Assembly (NCBI GenBank): GCA_963978895.1
Contig: OZ022245.1
Coordinates: 17,602,414 to 17,666,413 of the forward strand
Origin: Erpobdella octoculata
Lineage: Eukaryota > Annelida > Clitellata > Hirudinida > Erpobdellidae
DNA length: 64,000 nucleotides
Reading direction: 5' to 3'
The notes beneath the pieces are model-generated. The model worked only from the letters and a program-made list of their open reading frames with translations, ran no database searches and was not told the DNA's origin. Below, piece after piece: positions 43,032 to 53,989 of the stretch; position 1 is the stretch's first letter, and every line of letters begins with the position of its first letter. A program made the translations under genes and the position numbers.

Positions 43032-44200
43032 TCAACATATAACCGTAGAAATCAGCTGCAGACACAGTTTTCTTAAGTGGTATCTTGGTCTTTGGGTCAC
43101 GCTGAGGGATGTTGATACATCTTCTCCATGGCAGAACGGGAGAGGATACTGAAGGAAATCAAAGGCTTGATGTAGTTCACTGATTCTTATCAGTTTGTTG
43201 TCCCTGCTGTGAAGAACGATGTCTCGCTTTTCAAACACCTGGCCAACAATCAAGACAGCAACTTCGTTAGTTGTAGGAGTATTGTAACGTCCCCTGTGAG
43301 CATTTGAAGGCTTTTTGTCAGCACTGATAACTACCTGGAAATCTTTTAGATCTTTAGGAACAGACTCAACAGCAACTTTGAAGTCCTTGATATACTTGTT
43401 ATGTTCATGAAGAATTTTCTGGAGCTAGCCTACCAATGCTGGTTTGACATTTTTAAAGTAACCACATCGATTGTCTCTTTCATGATTTTATCACCAACAA
43501 AATATATCTGAAGGAAAGATGGCTGCTGTTGTGTTCCAGGCATCAAATTTACTATTCTGTGATAGACCTGTCCTTGCACCTTAAATGTTGACATAAAATG
43601 TCCCTCTTATCTCTTTTGCTCCAAACGACGTCATTTGGAAACAATCGTTATATTTCCGAATATTATTTAGAAAATGCTCAGCCTCAGGATGTTCGTGAGT
43701 AAGGAGGTTGTGCAAGGGTTCAGGGTATTCTTGAAAGAGAGGAAGTTGGACTTTTCCGTTACTGCAGCACATGCCAGGGCACTCGTCTTTCCATTTTACA
43801 GCATTACACCAATTGCAAGTTAACCTTTGTCCAATATCGACTGTTTTGTCTTTTGCATATTCAGTTTTTGGGTCATACTTGTAACCTGAATGTTTCTTCA
43901 CTGTCCATGGCTATAACCTTTCCCTTAAACGTCTTTCATTGTGTTTTGTTACAGCTACGCGATTAACCTCAGGATTATTTTCTGAGTACTTTGTTGCAGC
44001 CTTTTTATTGATTTCAGGATGGATTTTGTTATACGTCTCTGCAGCCCCTCTATGAACATCAGTGTGATTCTCAGTATCTGTGAACAGCTTTTCTGTTAAC
44101 TTCAGGATGTGTTTGTCTATATTTTTCAGTGGATTCCCTTAGTTGTTTTTTGCAAACTGAATCTGTGAATCGTTTTCTACATTTATTACTTTTAGATTGA
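43032..44200 (-). pseudogene. Helitron N-terminal region: repeat segment and Cys-rich domain
   Basis: Short repeats of the type KYSENNPEVNRVAV and KYRQTHPEVNRKAV (44100-43930) precede a Cys-rich block with CNWCNAVKWKDECPGMCC, GKVQLPLFQEYPEPL and NNIRKYNDCFQMTS. Then come YHRIVNLMPG and, after frameshifts, FEKRDIVLHSRDNKLIRISE and LHQAFDFLQYPLPFCHGED. These match the region just upstream of Rep in animal Helitrons. There are stops at about 43910 and 43578, and a frame change near 43080. Confidence 0.8.
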
Positions 44201-45512
44201 TGAGGAGGGAGGGGGTTTGAAGAAGTTTGGTGATTGTTGACATGGGGGAGGTGGAGTTCGAGATAAATTGACGTCAACAATGTATTTTTTACAAGAGTTA
44301 ATAATTCAAAAAATAGGAAAGTAATAAGCATTGTATGCCAGTCAGTCAATTAGAATCTACCTACCCTCAAAAAACATTCAAAATACGACAGTTTACGATA
44401 ATCGTATACTGTCGAATTTTGATTTCTACTTAAAACTTTACTATATATATATAAATGAATGTCTGTGGGTCTGTCTGTTTCTTATAGAAATCTAAACCGC
44501 TGGAGCGATCTTGATGAAATTTAGCAAGGAGGTAGTTATCATACAGGGGAAGAACGTGAGGAAGGTTTGGACTTCCTACTCCAATCCCCGGCTCAAGGGG
44601 CCAAAAGTGCCTATGTACGACCATCAAAGGTAATTGCGTAATAAAATTCAAATTTAGTTTACGTAACAACGTCTGAAAACTTCAAGAAACTTTTAGCCAG
44701 TTTTAGCAAATCTATGTTACGTTCTATGGGCTAAAAAAAAGTTAGGAAAGAATGGAAAAGAGAAAATGAGCGGGAACGGGAAAGCGACCAGGAACGGAAA
44801 AGCGGCAAGCGAGGAAAAAAACGGGAGCAAGAGAAAAAAAACGATAACAAAACCTCTGAAAACCCCGAGCAACGCCTGGTAAACCCGCTAGTAAATTAAA
44901 TAAATAAAACTGATTGACCTAAAATTGTAAGGTAAAACCGTAAGATCCCACACTTTAAAACTATCGTATTCAGTTTTTGAAGTTTGACAACATGCTACCT
45001 CGATCGGCAAAGGCATTCAAAATTCTTCCAAATGATCTGTACTGTCCTTACTTTCAGGTATCGCTGTTTTAACGGATCTGCAAAATTTGTTACCTCTATG
45101 TTGCTTCACAAGTCATGTTGAAGAAGCATGTTCAACAGCACCGACAATGCGATCTTGCGGCTAGGCAATCACCACATGCTCCTCAACCGCTAAGAATTCG
45201 ACCAAAGCGAGTGGCTGCCAAAAGACAGAGAACTGATGGCAATTATTGCGCATGGAGAGATGTTAAGCGCAGAATGGTTAGATGAAGATGATGTTGACTT
45301 GTCCCATGTATCGATTCCACAAGAAATTGATCAATCAAGCACTATGCCCATTATAACAATTGAGGAACAAAACATTTGAATTCCCCATAGGAAGATGTTA
45401 GAAGCTAGAATATAAATTCTCAATTTGTTCATGAAGTTCAAGTGTTGTTATAGTCAATTTGAAGAGGGAGGCAGGGGGTAACAAATTGTTGACATGATTA
45501 AAGGACGTTCCC
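44195..45512 (+). mobile_element. TIR-3: PIF/Harbinger-like element, interrupted by a Helitron
   Basis: It has the same interior as TIR-2 but in the opposite orientation. The right TIR TTGTTGACATGATTAAAGGA ends at 45512; the left end near 44195-44205 is decayed. The plus strand encodes MLKKHVQQHRQC, RIRPKRVAAKRQR and, in another frame, SIPQEIDQSSTMPIITIEEQ with a stop soon after. This may be the C-terminus of a transposase-related protein. Bases 44444-44891 are a later Helitron. Confidence 0.75.
44444..44891 (+). mobile_element. 448-bp non-autonomous Helitron nested in TIR-3
   Basis: It starts TATATATATAAATGAATGTC, then GGTCTGTCTG and AAATCTAAACCGCTGGAGCG, and ends with the purine module, CCCCGAGCAACGCCTGGTAA and CCCGCTAG. 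The site is ...ACTA|TAAATTAAATAAA. The unoccupied version of the same site is present in TIR-1 at 58454-58470. Insertion between A and T without duplication and the CTAG end are Helitron hallmarks. Confidence 0.85.
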
Positions 45513-46060
45513 AAATTCTAGGTTAAAGGGATTAAATCCAGAAAGTCTAGGTTCAACTTTCCTCAGAATCGGGAAAAACAACTTGAGATGCGCTTGGTTT
45601 ATAAAAGCCGAGTTGAGAAGGGTCAGGTTCAGAACAAGTAACGTGACCTGAAAGCTGAAGGAAGAGTAGTTGGGGATGAAGCTACTGGTGAAGCAAAGTT
45701 GGTACATCGAAGTGGCCTTCCATGTCATCACGGAGAACTTGAGTCTTTTAATCTCCTTAATTTCCTCTCCATAGCAGATTAATTGTTTCCCGTCACGAAA
45801 CAGCTCACACTTGTAAGGGAACACCTCTGCCGCCACCAGGAGTTCACAGATAGTACCATAGAAGTGAGGTTTCAACATGTCAGTAACGTAATTTTGTTTA
45901 CTGCTATAAGGAACTTGATTTGTTTTCAAAGTGTACGGCTTAAGCCTGTGCCCGTTGTTAGAGACATGGCGCACAATTTCTGTGCGCACTCAAAACGTCA
46001 ATGAAGCTGTACCGAAGATCAAGTATGATAGAGAGGAGAAAAGGCAAGAACCGTCCCCCG
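45498..46060 (-). pseudogene. OTU-type cysteine protease domain remnant of the Helitron
   Basis: The minus strand reads GDGSCLFSSLSYLIFGTA from about 46058, the Asp-Gly-x-Cys nucleophile motif of OTU proteases. After one TGA it continues VRTEIVRHVSNNGHRLKPY, YVTDMLKPHFYGTICELLVAAEVF (in place of the common WGG.xEL.AAA) and LICYGEEI. The expected C-terminal catalytic His is not visible. OTU domains are known in several animal Helitrons. About 1.3 kb of TIR-3 separates it from the rest. Confidence 0.7.
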
Positions 46061-46934
46061 GGATTTTTATGACTTGGTGAGGAACTTCCACTCCATCAAT
46101 TTCTAGAGCCATTACGCACAATTTGAAATTCAATTATATAATTCCGGTGGTCTGTATGTAGGAAACGCGTAGGTGGTGGGTTAAATGCAGACCGCAGGCT
46201 CATAATTAAATGTTGAAAAAATGTAGGTGTGAACAATCTATCTAAAATAAATAATAAATAAAGTAACAAGTGAACCGTAAAAACTTCGTTTATTAAAAAT
46301 CATTTATGTATTTGAGATGGAAATAAGATACAAATTTAATGCAAATATTTTTCATGAAGATAAAAACTACTTAAATGAAAACAAGTGAAGATAAAAAAAT
46401 AAATTTAAAAAATTCTTTTATTTGCATTTTTAGCTGAGTCAACGAACTAAAGATTTTGAATCTAAAACAACCGTTACGCACAATCTTATACAAAAATCTT
46501 TAAAAAAAATTCAATTCATGTATTGTCATCCAGAATGAAGCTTTCCAGAAAGTTTCAGAGCTCTTCTAGGTGGTCGAAAAGTGGTTGAATTTTTGTTTTT
46601 AAGATTTGATCACCACAGACAAACAAACAGAGAGACGAGTGAAGTTAAATAAAAGCATTAAAAAAGTTATTTAGTGTAAAATTGATATCTGCAATCATGA
46701 AAACATCGATAGTAATACGTGAAATGATTAAAAGTGGAATTCAAAATTTGTTGTCTTTCAATGAAATAAACAATGACGCAATATCGCGTTGATCTTTTAT
46801 CATAGTGTTCAACTAAAGAATTTAAAATAAAATATTTAAAAAAACTTTAAAAAATACCACGTTTTTGTGAAATAAAAAAAAAGAAAATAATTTTTCTCTA
46901 GGCTGTGTGAGAAATGTCTTAATGGAGGCATGCG

Positions 46935-46937
<3 letters not shown>
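46061..46937. other. AT-rich DNA with one dispersed repeat fragment
   Basis: 46505-46590 matches 32160-32245 (TTCATGTATT...CATCCAGAAT...AAGCTTTCC). It is followed by ACCACAGACAAACAAACAGA, typical of repeat ends. Otherwise nothing is recognised. Confidence 0.5.
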
Positions 46938-46972
<35 letters not shown>

Positions 46973-47459
46973 TATTATTTTTATTATGCTATTAACGTGC
47001 TCTCTAAAAATAAATTTTCTCAGAGCACGGGGCAAACAGCACCAAAACGAAAAACAAATGAATCTAATGTCAAAATTTAAAAGGTCAAATTCTATTTAAC
47101 ATTTGAGAGAACAAAAAGTTCTTGAGCTTCTTCTTAAAAACGGAAAGGCTATATGCATTAACAGGGTCGGTAAGTTCCTTCGGCAGGTTGTTCCACGTAG
47201 CTGGGCAGGCGACTGCAAATGCCCTCGGTCCGAACGTCTTGTTTCTGCATGATGGAACAAGAAGCTCACCGGAAGAGGCTGAACGAAGATGAGATTGTCC
47301 CGGAAGCTGAGACACCGGGATGTACAGACTGGAGAGGTACGCTGGTGCCAGGCCATGCAGACAGCGGATTGCAGTTAGAGAGAGCATCAGCACGGGATGT
47401 AAACGACCCCGCCTTCCACAAGTTTCCTGCTGCCTTGCAGGCTGGTCTTGGATGGTCAA
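46938..47459 (-). mobile_element. LINE 3' fragment, CR1/L2-like, minus strand
   Basis: The minus strand encodes RCLHGLAPAYLSSLYIPVS, then LRSASSGELLVPSCRNKTFG, RAFAVACPATWNNLPKEL and LSVFKKKLKNFLFS, the conserved C-terminal tail after the RT of CR1/L2-like LINEs. The element ends with a (TAA)n-type tail, seen as (ATT)n at 46938-46990 on the plus strand. It is 5'-truncated near 47460. Confidence 0.8.
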
Positions 47460-47943
47460 AGGCTATGGGATTAAACTCAGACTACAAATCAGGTTTGGAG
47501 CACCTAAGGCAGTTGGTCGAGCATTGCGACGCCTTCTGGCACCTGCTGTAGCTGAACTGGCACCGGCCGTATCGGCTTGCCTTTCCGCCGGACTCTGCTA
47601 TCAAAGCCGAGAGGGGGACCCTGGTTCCCAGGATCTCCATAAAACATGCCCAGGCTTGCACCTGGAGAAGTCACTCCAGCCACGCTGTCTCAGCGCGGGA
47701 CCAACACGGAGAGCAGCAGTTACCTTTTTAAGCCCAGGCTCAATTGGCGTAGAGTTGGGCGCTAGGGGTTGTGCTCGACGGTGGGAGGAGTTTTTCTAAC
47801 TCCATTGGGAAGTTACCGCCCGCCCAACCTAGGCAGCCCCCGGGCAATAAGGTACTGCCCCGCCACAACTTTCTTGCTTCATCGGGTGTGTGAAGCTTAG
47901 ACAAAATCGACAGGCTTGTTGTTAAACTGAGGACCAGGCAAAT

Positions 47944-48900
47944 ATGAACAAACTAATAAAAGCCCAGTCATACGACTGGCAACCTGGAACATCAGAACAA
48001 TGTGTACTGGCTTCTCTGACGACATCCAAAACATTGGCGACGTCAGGAAAACCGCCATCATTGATCGCGAGCTGGCCAAGAGAAACATTGACATCGCCGC
48101 CTTTCAGGAAACGCGGCTTGTATCTATTGGTAGCCTTAAGGAAGAGAATTTCACTTTTTTTGGCATAGTCTGGGTTCAGATGAGCACCGACTGCATGGGG
48201 TTGGTTTCGCAAATCTGTAACTCTCTTTTGTCGTCAGTTGAGCCTCCTTCTCAGGAAACCGTGCGTATCCTCTCACTCCGCCTTACTACCTCCTGCGGAC
48301 CTACGCACATCTTCAGCGTGTATGCTCCTACACTTTCCTCCACAGCTGAGACTAAGGATGTGTTTTATGAAGAGCTTGAGGCAAAGATCAGGGAGATCCT
48401 GGTGAGTGAGAACCTTTTCCTACTTAGAGACTTTAATGCCCGAGTAGGTGCAGATCACGCGTCTTGGCCACGTTGCATTGGACACTTCGGTGTCGGAACG
48501 CTCAACAAAAATGAACAGCGACTGCTTGAGCTTTGTTCTTTTCACGGACTTGCCATCACTATCACTTTTTTTTTTACCAAACCCTTCCACAGAGTGTCTT
48601 GGCAACATCCCAGGTCGAGGCACTGGCATCAGCTAGACTTCTTAATCACTAGGAGATCATTGCTGAATTACGTGCTCCTCACGCGCAGCTACCACAGTGC
48701 CGACTGCGACACTGACCACTCAATGGTTAGCAGGTGCGTCTTCGACCCAAACAAAGCATTGTTCAAGACAGAAAGGCCGGCCTCGCATTGACACGGCCTT
48801 TCTAATGTCATACACAAGGCATTGGAAGACTGTCCCGTGGACACTGCCACAACGCGCTGGGACTTCATTTGTAATGTTGTGCACACTGCCGCCTCAGAAA
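47944..48900 (+). pseudogene. AP-like endonuclease domain of the RTE-like LINE
   Basis: RLATWNIRTMCTGFSDD opens the domain, then IDIAAFQETRL, IFSVYAPTLSS, LLRDFNARVGAD (normally GDFNA, so one catalytic-loop Gly is changed), NEQRLLELCSFHGLAITITFF, HQLDFLITRRS and DCDTDHSMV (normally SDHRLV-like). A region of HGVGFAV-type sequence is missing around 48180. The frame is closed at 48789 by a stop. It would nick target DNA; this copy is inactive. Confidence 0.78.
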
Positions 48901-48999
48901 TTTTCGGAAAAAACCAGAAAGAGTGAATACTGGTTCGAGGCTGGGATCGGAAAGCTGGAGCCTGCCATAAATGCTAAGGGCGCTGCTCTCCTTGAGTAC

Positions 49000-50860
49000 A
49001 AAAAAAGCTTTGCGAAAAAACACTGGATGCCTACAGAGAAGCCCGAGATAACGTCAAAAGGGTTGCCCGCATATGCGCCAACGACTACTGGCTGGAGCTT
49101 TGCCGAGAGATCCAGACCTCCACAAGCTGCGGAAACATTTGGGCAATGTACCAGGGAATAAAGAAGGCCTTTGAACCAAACGTTATCAAAGTTGCATTCC
49201 TCAGGTCTCTCTCAGGCGAGATCATCAAGGACCGTGGCATGCAGATGAAGAGATGGGTCGAGCATTACGAGGAGCTGTACTCGAAAGAAAATGCCATCAC
49301 CGACGCAGGTTTGAGGGGCACTACACCACTTCCTATAATGGAGCAGCTTGACTCGCCAATCACCATCGAGGAGCTGAGCAAGGCGATAGATTCGATCTGC
49401 TCTTGCTTCAGTGCTGGGAAGAGGGAACAATACCTCAGGACATGCGCGATGCGAGGATTGTCACGCTGTATAAAAATAAAGGCGACCGTAGCGACTGTAA
49501 GAACTACCGCGGGATTTCCCTTCTTAGCACTGTGGGTGAAGCACTTACTAGAGTAGTCCTCAATCGCCTGCAGGTACTTGCTGACCGTGTATACCCCGAG
49601 TCACAGTGTGGGTTTCGGGCTGGGCGTTCGACCATCGACATGGTGTTCTCCCTCAAACAGCTGCAGGAAAAATGTCGTGAGCAGCGACGTCCTTTATTTC
49701 TTGCCTTGATTGACCTGACAAAAGCTTTCGACGTGGTCAGCCGGTCTGGTTTGTATGCTCTTTTTGAGAGAATAAGATGCCCTCCCAAGTTATTGAGGAT
49801 GGTCGAGTCGTTTCATGAAGGCATTGCTGGAACAGTCCAGTACGATAGGGTATCATCAGACCCCTTTCCCATCAAAAGCGGCGTTAATGTGTTTTAGCCC
49901 CAACACTCTTGGGCATTTTCTTCTCCTTCTTGCTGGGCTACGCATTCAACGGATGCGAAGACGGCATCAACCTACATTCACGAAGTGACGGGAACCTCTT
50001 CAACCTCTTTCGTCTCAGAGCAAAGACCAAGGTGCGCAGTATTCTTATCAGAAAATTGCTCTTTGCCGATGACGCTGCCCTCACGGCCAATTCTGAGGCC
50101 GCTTTACAGCGACTCATCACTCGTTTCGCGAAGAGATGCACTGAGTTCGGGCTCACCATCAGCCTGAAGAAAACCCAGGTCACGAGTCAGGAGTCAGCTC
50201 TGTTCCCAAAATCACCATCGGTGACTACACCCTGGACATGGTGGACAAATTTACCTACCTTGGCTCCAGTATCACGAGCAGCCTGTCTATGGATGCCGAG
50301 CTCAACGTGAGGATAGGCAGGACAGCAACTGCCATGGCCCGCCTCGCGAAACGTGTGTGGGACAATCCCATGCTGACCATCGGGACGAGGATGGAGGTGT
50401 ACCGGGCATGTGTGCTAGGCACTCTTCTGTATGGCAGCGAGACCTGGACCCTGTAAGCCTGTCAAGAGAGGAGACTGAACGTCTTTCATTTGCGCAACCT
50501 CAGACGACTTCTTGGCATCACCTGGCAGGACCATGTCTCTAACGCGGACTTTCTCACCATGGCTGGGATTTTAAGCATGTTTTTCATCCTCTCTCAGAGA
50601 CGTCTGCGTTGGCTAGGACACATCTGCAGAATGGATGATGGTCGCATCCCAAAGGATATCCTTTATAGTCAGCTAGCCACAGGAACGCGTTCAACCGGAA
50701 GACCCTTCCTGCACTACAAAGATGTCTGCAAGAGGGATCTGAGGTTATGCAACATCAGCCCAGCTAACCTTGAGGTCGCAACTTCTGACCGCTCTGGCTG
50801 GCGTGCAGCTGTCAAAACCGGCGTTAAACCGGCCGATGAGGAGAGAGGTGTTTGACATGG
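49000..50860 (+). pseudogene. Reverse transcriptase of the RTE-like LINE, several frames
   Basis: In order: YWLELCREIQ, MYQGIKKAFEP, RWVEHYEELYSKENAI, DARIVTLYKNKGDRSDCKNY, RGISLLSTVGEALTRVVLNR, SQCGFRAGRSTIDMVF, ALIDLTKAFDVVSRSGLY, LLFADDAALTANS (catalytic Asp pair intact), FTYLGSSITSSLSMD, YGSETWTL, NLRRLLGITWQDHVSNADFL and RRLRWLGHICRMDDGRIPKD. Frame changes occur near 49430, 49900, 50200 and 50455. All domain landmarks remain, so decay is recent to moderate. Confidence 0.8.
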
Positions 50861-51010
50861 GATCCGGCGTGAAGAGAGGAAGGTTCGCGAGCAGCAGAGG
50901 GCAAGGGCTGCCGCCGTTTCATTTGTAGTCCCTGCCGTTGAGTACCCGTGCGGAAAATGTGGAAGAAGCTGCGGCTCCCGTATCGGGTTATTCAGCCACA
51001 GTCAACGCTG

Positions 51011-52100
51011 CAGTGTCACAGGGTAGACACAGGTGTAAACTCCATTGTCTCTAGAGACAGAAGGATGCCATTCAGTACCAGTTATAATAGTTCCTCAGCC
51101 TAATCATGATGCGAGTCTTCGATCGAGTGATGGCGCGTCCATGCCCGTATCGACGCTTGCGATCTCTCTGTCGGCGTTGATCGGGCGGCTCCGCTACATG
51201 ATAACGTTGGACCTGCGCACGCGGACGACACGCTTACCTTTTTGCATCTGACAAATTGCGATAATATTACTTTTCGTAGACGAAGGTGATTCGTCGTTAT
51301 TTGTCATTTCAATATTTTACGTTAATTTATTTACTATCTTTCCCTTCAGCTATTCATTCATGCGCCTCGCTGGCCATGACTTTACATTTAACTTCGCGTT
51401 TTGGTTTTCGTTGAAAGTCTAGCTGGTCAAATTTCTCGTCGGTTTCACGATATGTTCGAGTGAGTTCATCCCATCTGTATTTTATACCCGTTTCTTTTAT
51501 ACATACTCTATCACAATGCATTTTTAACTTTATTTTAGTAAATTTAATTTTATCTTTACCTGTACTCTCAATAACATTATGTCTTAATAAATATTTTATT
51601 GTATTTCATATGCAATACAGTTTCATTTTAATCAAACTTACTTTAACTTCTATACTTCTTGCTTTCAGTGTTCATTTTCTTATTATATATTAATTTTGTT
51701 CGCTATATACATTCGGTTTTCAATTTCGATGTTTAGTCTTTAATGGTTCTTTTTCTTTATTTGTAACATTATTTTCAAAATAGTGCTCTGGCTTTCAAGC
51801 CGAAACTGCGCAGTAAGCACAGTGGTTTTACACTTAATAAAGAGTTTTATAGTGAAGACAAGTCTCTAATTTAGGCAGTCGCATAAAATAAACGCGCCCT
51901 AGCGCACAGGACCAGAACCTTGCGCGCTCGAAACCGTGCATGGAATTGGATGGGGTTAACAGGGTGTTACGGGAATGCGTATATCTCGCGAACTAATAAA
52001 CTCCCAATAAGAATGATTACATAAAAATGCTTGTAAAAGATACCTTTACCCAAACGTCTAAAAAGAAAGAGTTTAGCGTAGTATATTTTCTTTGAACTTT
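51011..52100. other. LINE 3' region and AT-rich DNA
   Basis: 51011-51240 is probably 3' UTR of the preceding LINE. 51241-52100 is AT-rich. GGCTTTCAAGCCGAAACTGC near 51790-51815 followed by an AATAAAG resembles tails of some retroelements, but I could not support an assignment. Confidence 0.4.
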
Positions 52101-52109
52101 AATCCAAAG

Positions 52110-53787
52110 TCACTCGGTTATGCTTTTGTGTCTCGCTCTTTACGTAATTGTCAGCAGATTTATCATCTTAAATGATGATGCTAACTACATCATCCGGCTC
52201 ATCAGGGCTTCACCTAACAATAATTGTTCCTTGGACCCAGTGCCAACATGGATAATAAAACAATATTCCAATGAACTAGCACCATTCGTGTCATTTCTGG
52301 CCAACTCATCGCTAAGACAAGGTTTTTTCCCTTCAACTCAGAAAAATGCCATCATCACGCCCGTCCTCAAGAAGCCAAACTTGGATCCGAACAACCCTGC
52401 CAACTATCGTCCGATCTCCAATTTGTCGTATTTGTCTAAGCTGTTGGAGTGATGTGTCGGCGACCAGATGAACATATACCTCAATGAAAATAACCTCCTG
52501 CCACGATGCCAGTCAGCCTACAAAAAGCATCATTCTACTGAGACTGCTGTCTTGAGGGTACTCTCGGATGTCTACTTAGCAGCCAATCTGGGACGGATCA
52601 CACTTCTGTACCTTAGTGCTGCGTTTGACACCGTCGATCATCAGATCTTGTGTGATAGGCTTCATAACTCGTTTAGTCTTGGGGTTGCGGTCCTGAAATG
52701 GTTCGGCTCCTACCTCACAAACCGGTCCCACTGCATCCGCTGCAACAATGTCACATCTGAATCGGCTTCTCTCTTCTACGGTGTACCGCAGGGGTCGTCC
52801 TTGGTCCGGTGCTGTTTTTCTTTACCCTGCTGATGTCATCGGTGTCGCCACCATACATGGGTTCTCGGCTCACTCCTATGCTGAAGATCTGCAAATTTAC
52901 AGTGACTCTCCTCAGATGTTATGCTATGATCTTGTGCCAAAAATGTCTGCTTGTATTGGCGAAATCAGCTCATGGATGGCCCGTAATCGCTTGAAACTCA
53001 ATCCATCAAAGACTGAGCTGATATGGCTGGGTTCATCTCGGCGGCTGAGGCATTGTCTGATGGGGGAAGTGGACATTGCTGGGGTTTTGGTCAGGCCTTC
53101 TGCGTCTGTTCGGGATCTTGGGGTGCTGGTTGACCGTGATCTGTCCATGGAGACACATTTTCCATCTAACCCGTACCGGTTTCTACCATCTTTGTCAGCT
53201 ACGTTTCATCCGCAGGGGCCTCGCTACAGACACTGCTCACTCCCTTGTTAGAGCGCTGGTGCATAGTCGGGTTGACTATTGCAACGGGGTCCTGGCCGGT
53301 CTACCGCTGTTCCAGATCAACAGGCTTCAATCTGTTCTTCGGGCAGCTGCCAATCTCGTGCTGCGATTGCCTGACTGGTCAGCGTTTTGAGCCTGATGCG
53401 GACGCGGCTTCATTGGCTTTCCTTTCCGCAGAGAATCCGTTTAAAACTTTGCTCTATGGTTTATACATGCCTCCACGGCATGGCTCCTGTCTATCTTCAG
53501 GCGTTATGTGTTCCGGTCTCTCAACTCTTTGGTCGGTCTCATCTTTGATCGGTGGCGGCCGGCGATCTACTTGTCCCTCAGACGGAGACTGTGAGGATTG
53601 CGTGGATTTTCTGTGGCTGGACCTGTGGTCTGGAATTGCCTTCCCACCGCTCTGAAGGATCCAACGATGCCTTTTAGTGTCTTTCGTGAACGGCTCAAGA
53701 CAGATTTGTTCTCATACGTTTAATTGTGCAGTGCGCTTTCGCGACTTTTATTTTGTAAAAAAGCGCTATATAAAAAACCTGTATAAT

Positions 53788-53790
<3 letters not shown>
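52110..53790 (+). mobile_element. CR1/L2-like LINE, RT part only (5'-truncated)
   Basis: The element starts inside the segment upstream of the RT and ends in the 3' tail GCGCTATATAAAAAACCTGT followed by (AAT)n repeats. It contains no endonuclease. The sequence is GC-richer than the flanking DNA. Confidence 0.83.
52120..53655 (+). pseudogene. Broken CR1/L2-like reverse transcriptase
   Basis: In order: IIRLIRASPNNNCSLDPVPT, ITPVLKKPNLDPNNPANYRP, ISNLSYLSKLLE, LLPRCQSAYKKHHSTETAVL, YLSAAFDTVDHQIL, FYGVPQGSSL, HSYAEDLQIYSD, WMARNRLKLNPSKTELIWLG, VRDLGVLVDRDLSME, HSLVRALVHSRVDYCNGVLA and INRLQSVLRAAANLVLRLP. There are a stop at 52450 and frameshifts near 52790, 53160 and 53385. The YADD box reads YAED, so one catalytic Asp is replaced. 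Inactive. Confidence 0.82.
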
Positions 53791-53969
<179 letters not shown>

Positions 53970-53989
53970 ACTTAGATAAAGTTACAAAA

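Larger units (their letters stand above)
40061..43065 (-). pseudogene. Helitron HUH Rep domain, split by nested TIR element
   Basis: In order on the minus strand: SLNHLNQFLSDMYAKIETE, then LPSSFTGEPRYLHERTQDAM and LFITFTCNTKWREICELLKEG (42950-42690). Element E interrupts here. The sequence resumes RHDLVARVFYLKVKQ, then EWQKRGLPHVHILLWLEE (HUH motif, H-V-H; about 40960). After a further stop region comes SIKYICKYVNKGSD (about 40590) with the catalytic tyrosines. These are the nick and strand-transfer signatures of a rolling-circle transposase. The order and spacing are right, but the frame is broken several times. Confidence 0.87.
38487..46060 (-). mobile_element. Decayed autonomous Helitron (OTU, HUH Rep, Pif1-like helicase), minus strand, with nested insertions
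   Basis: On the minus strand the remains run in order OTU protease, N-terminal Cys-rich domain, HUH replication initiator, then helicase. A purine-rich 3' UTR (near 38500-38740) and the end CTCTAAAAACCTGTTATGCTAG followed by T finish it at 38487. Inside it lie TIR element E (41088-42678, itself holding TIR-2) and TIR-3 (about 44195-45512, itself holding a 448-bp Helitron). Many stops and frameshifts and an internal helicase deletion mean it cannot move by itself. The 5' terminus beyond about 46060 was not found. Confidence 0.85.
47500..51010 (+). mobile_element. APE-type LINE, EN-RT with C-terminal zinc knuckle (RTE-like), broken
   Basis: A GC-rich, CpG-rich 5' part (47500-47940) precedes the endonuclease, followed by the RT and a C-terminal CCHC motif YPCGKCGRSCGSRIGLFSHS...C (about 50935-51010). 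Base composition is clearly less AT-rich than its surroundings, which supports a separate origin. Several frameshifts split it. I cannot assign the clade surely; it resembles elements often annotated as craniofacial development protein 2-like. Confidence 0.8.

Noticed and set aside
51780..51850. Penelope-like element tail
   Set aside because: GGCTTTCAAGCCGAAAC is suggestive, but no GIY-YIG or Penelope RT was found nearby and the match is too short.
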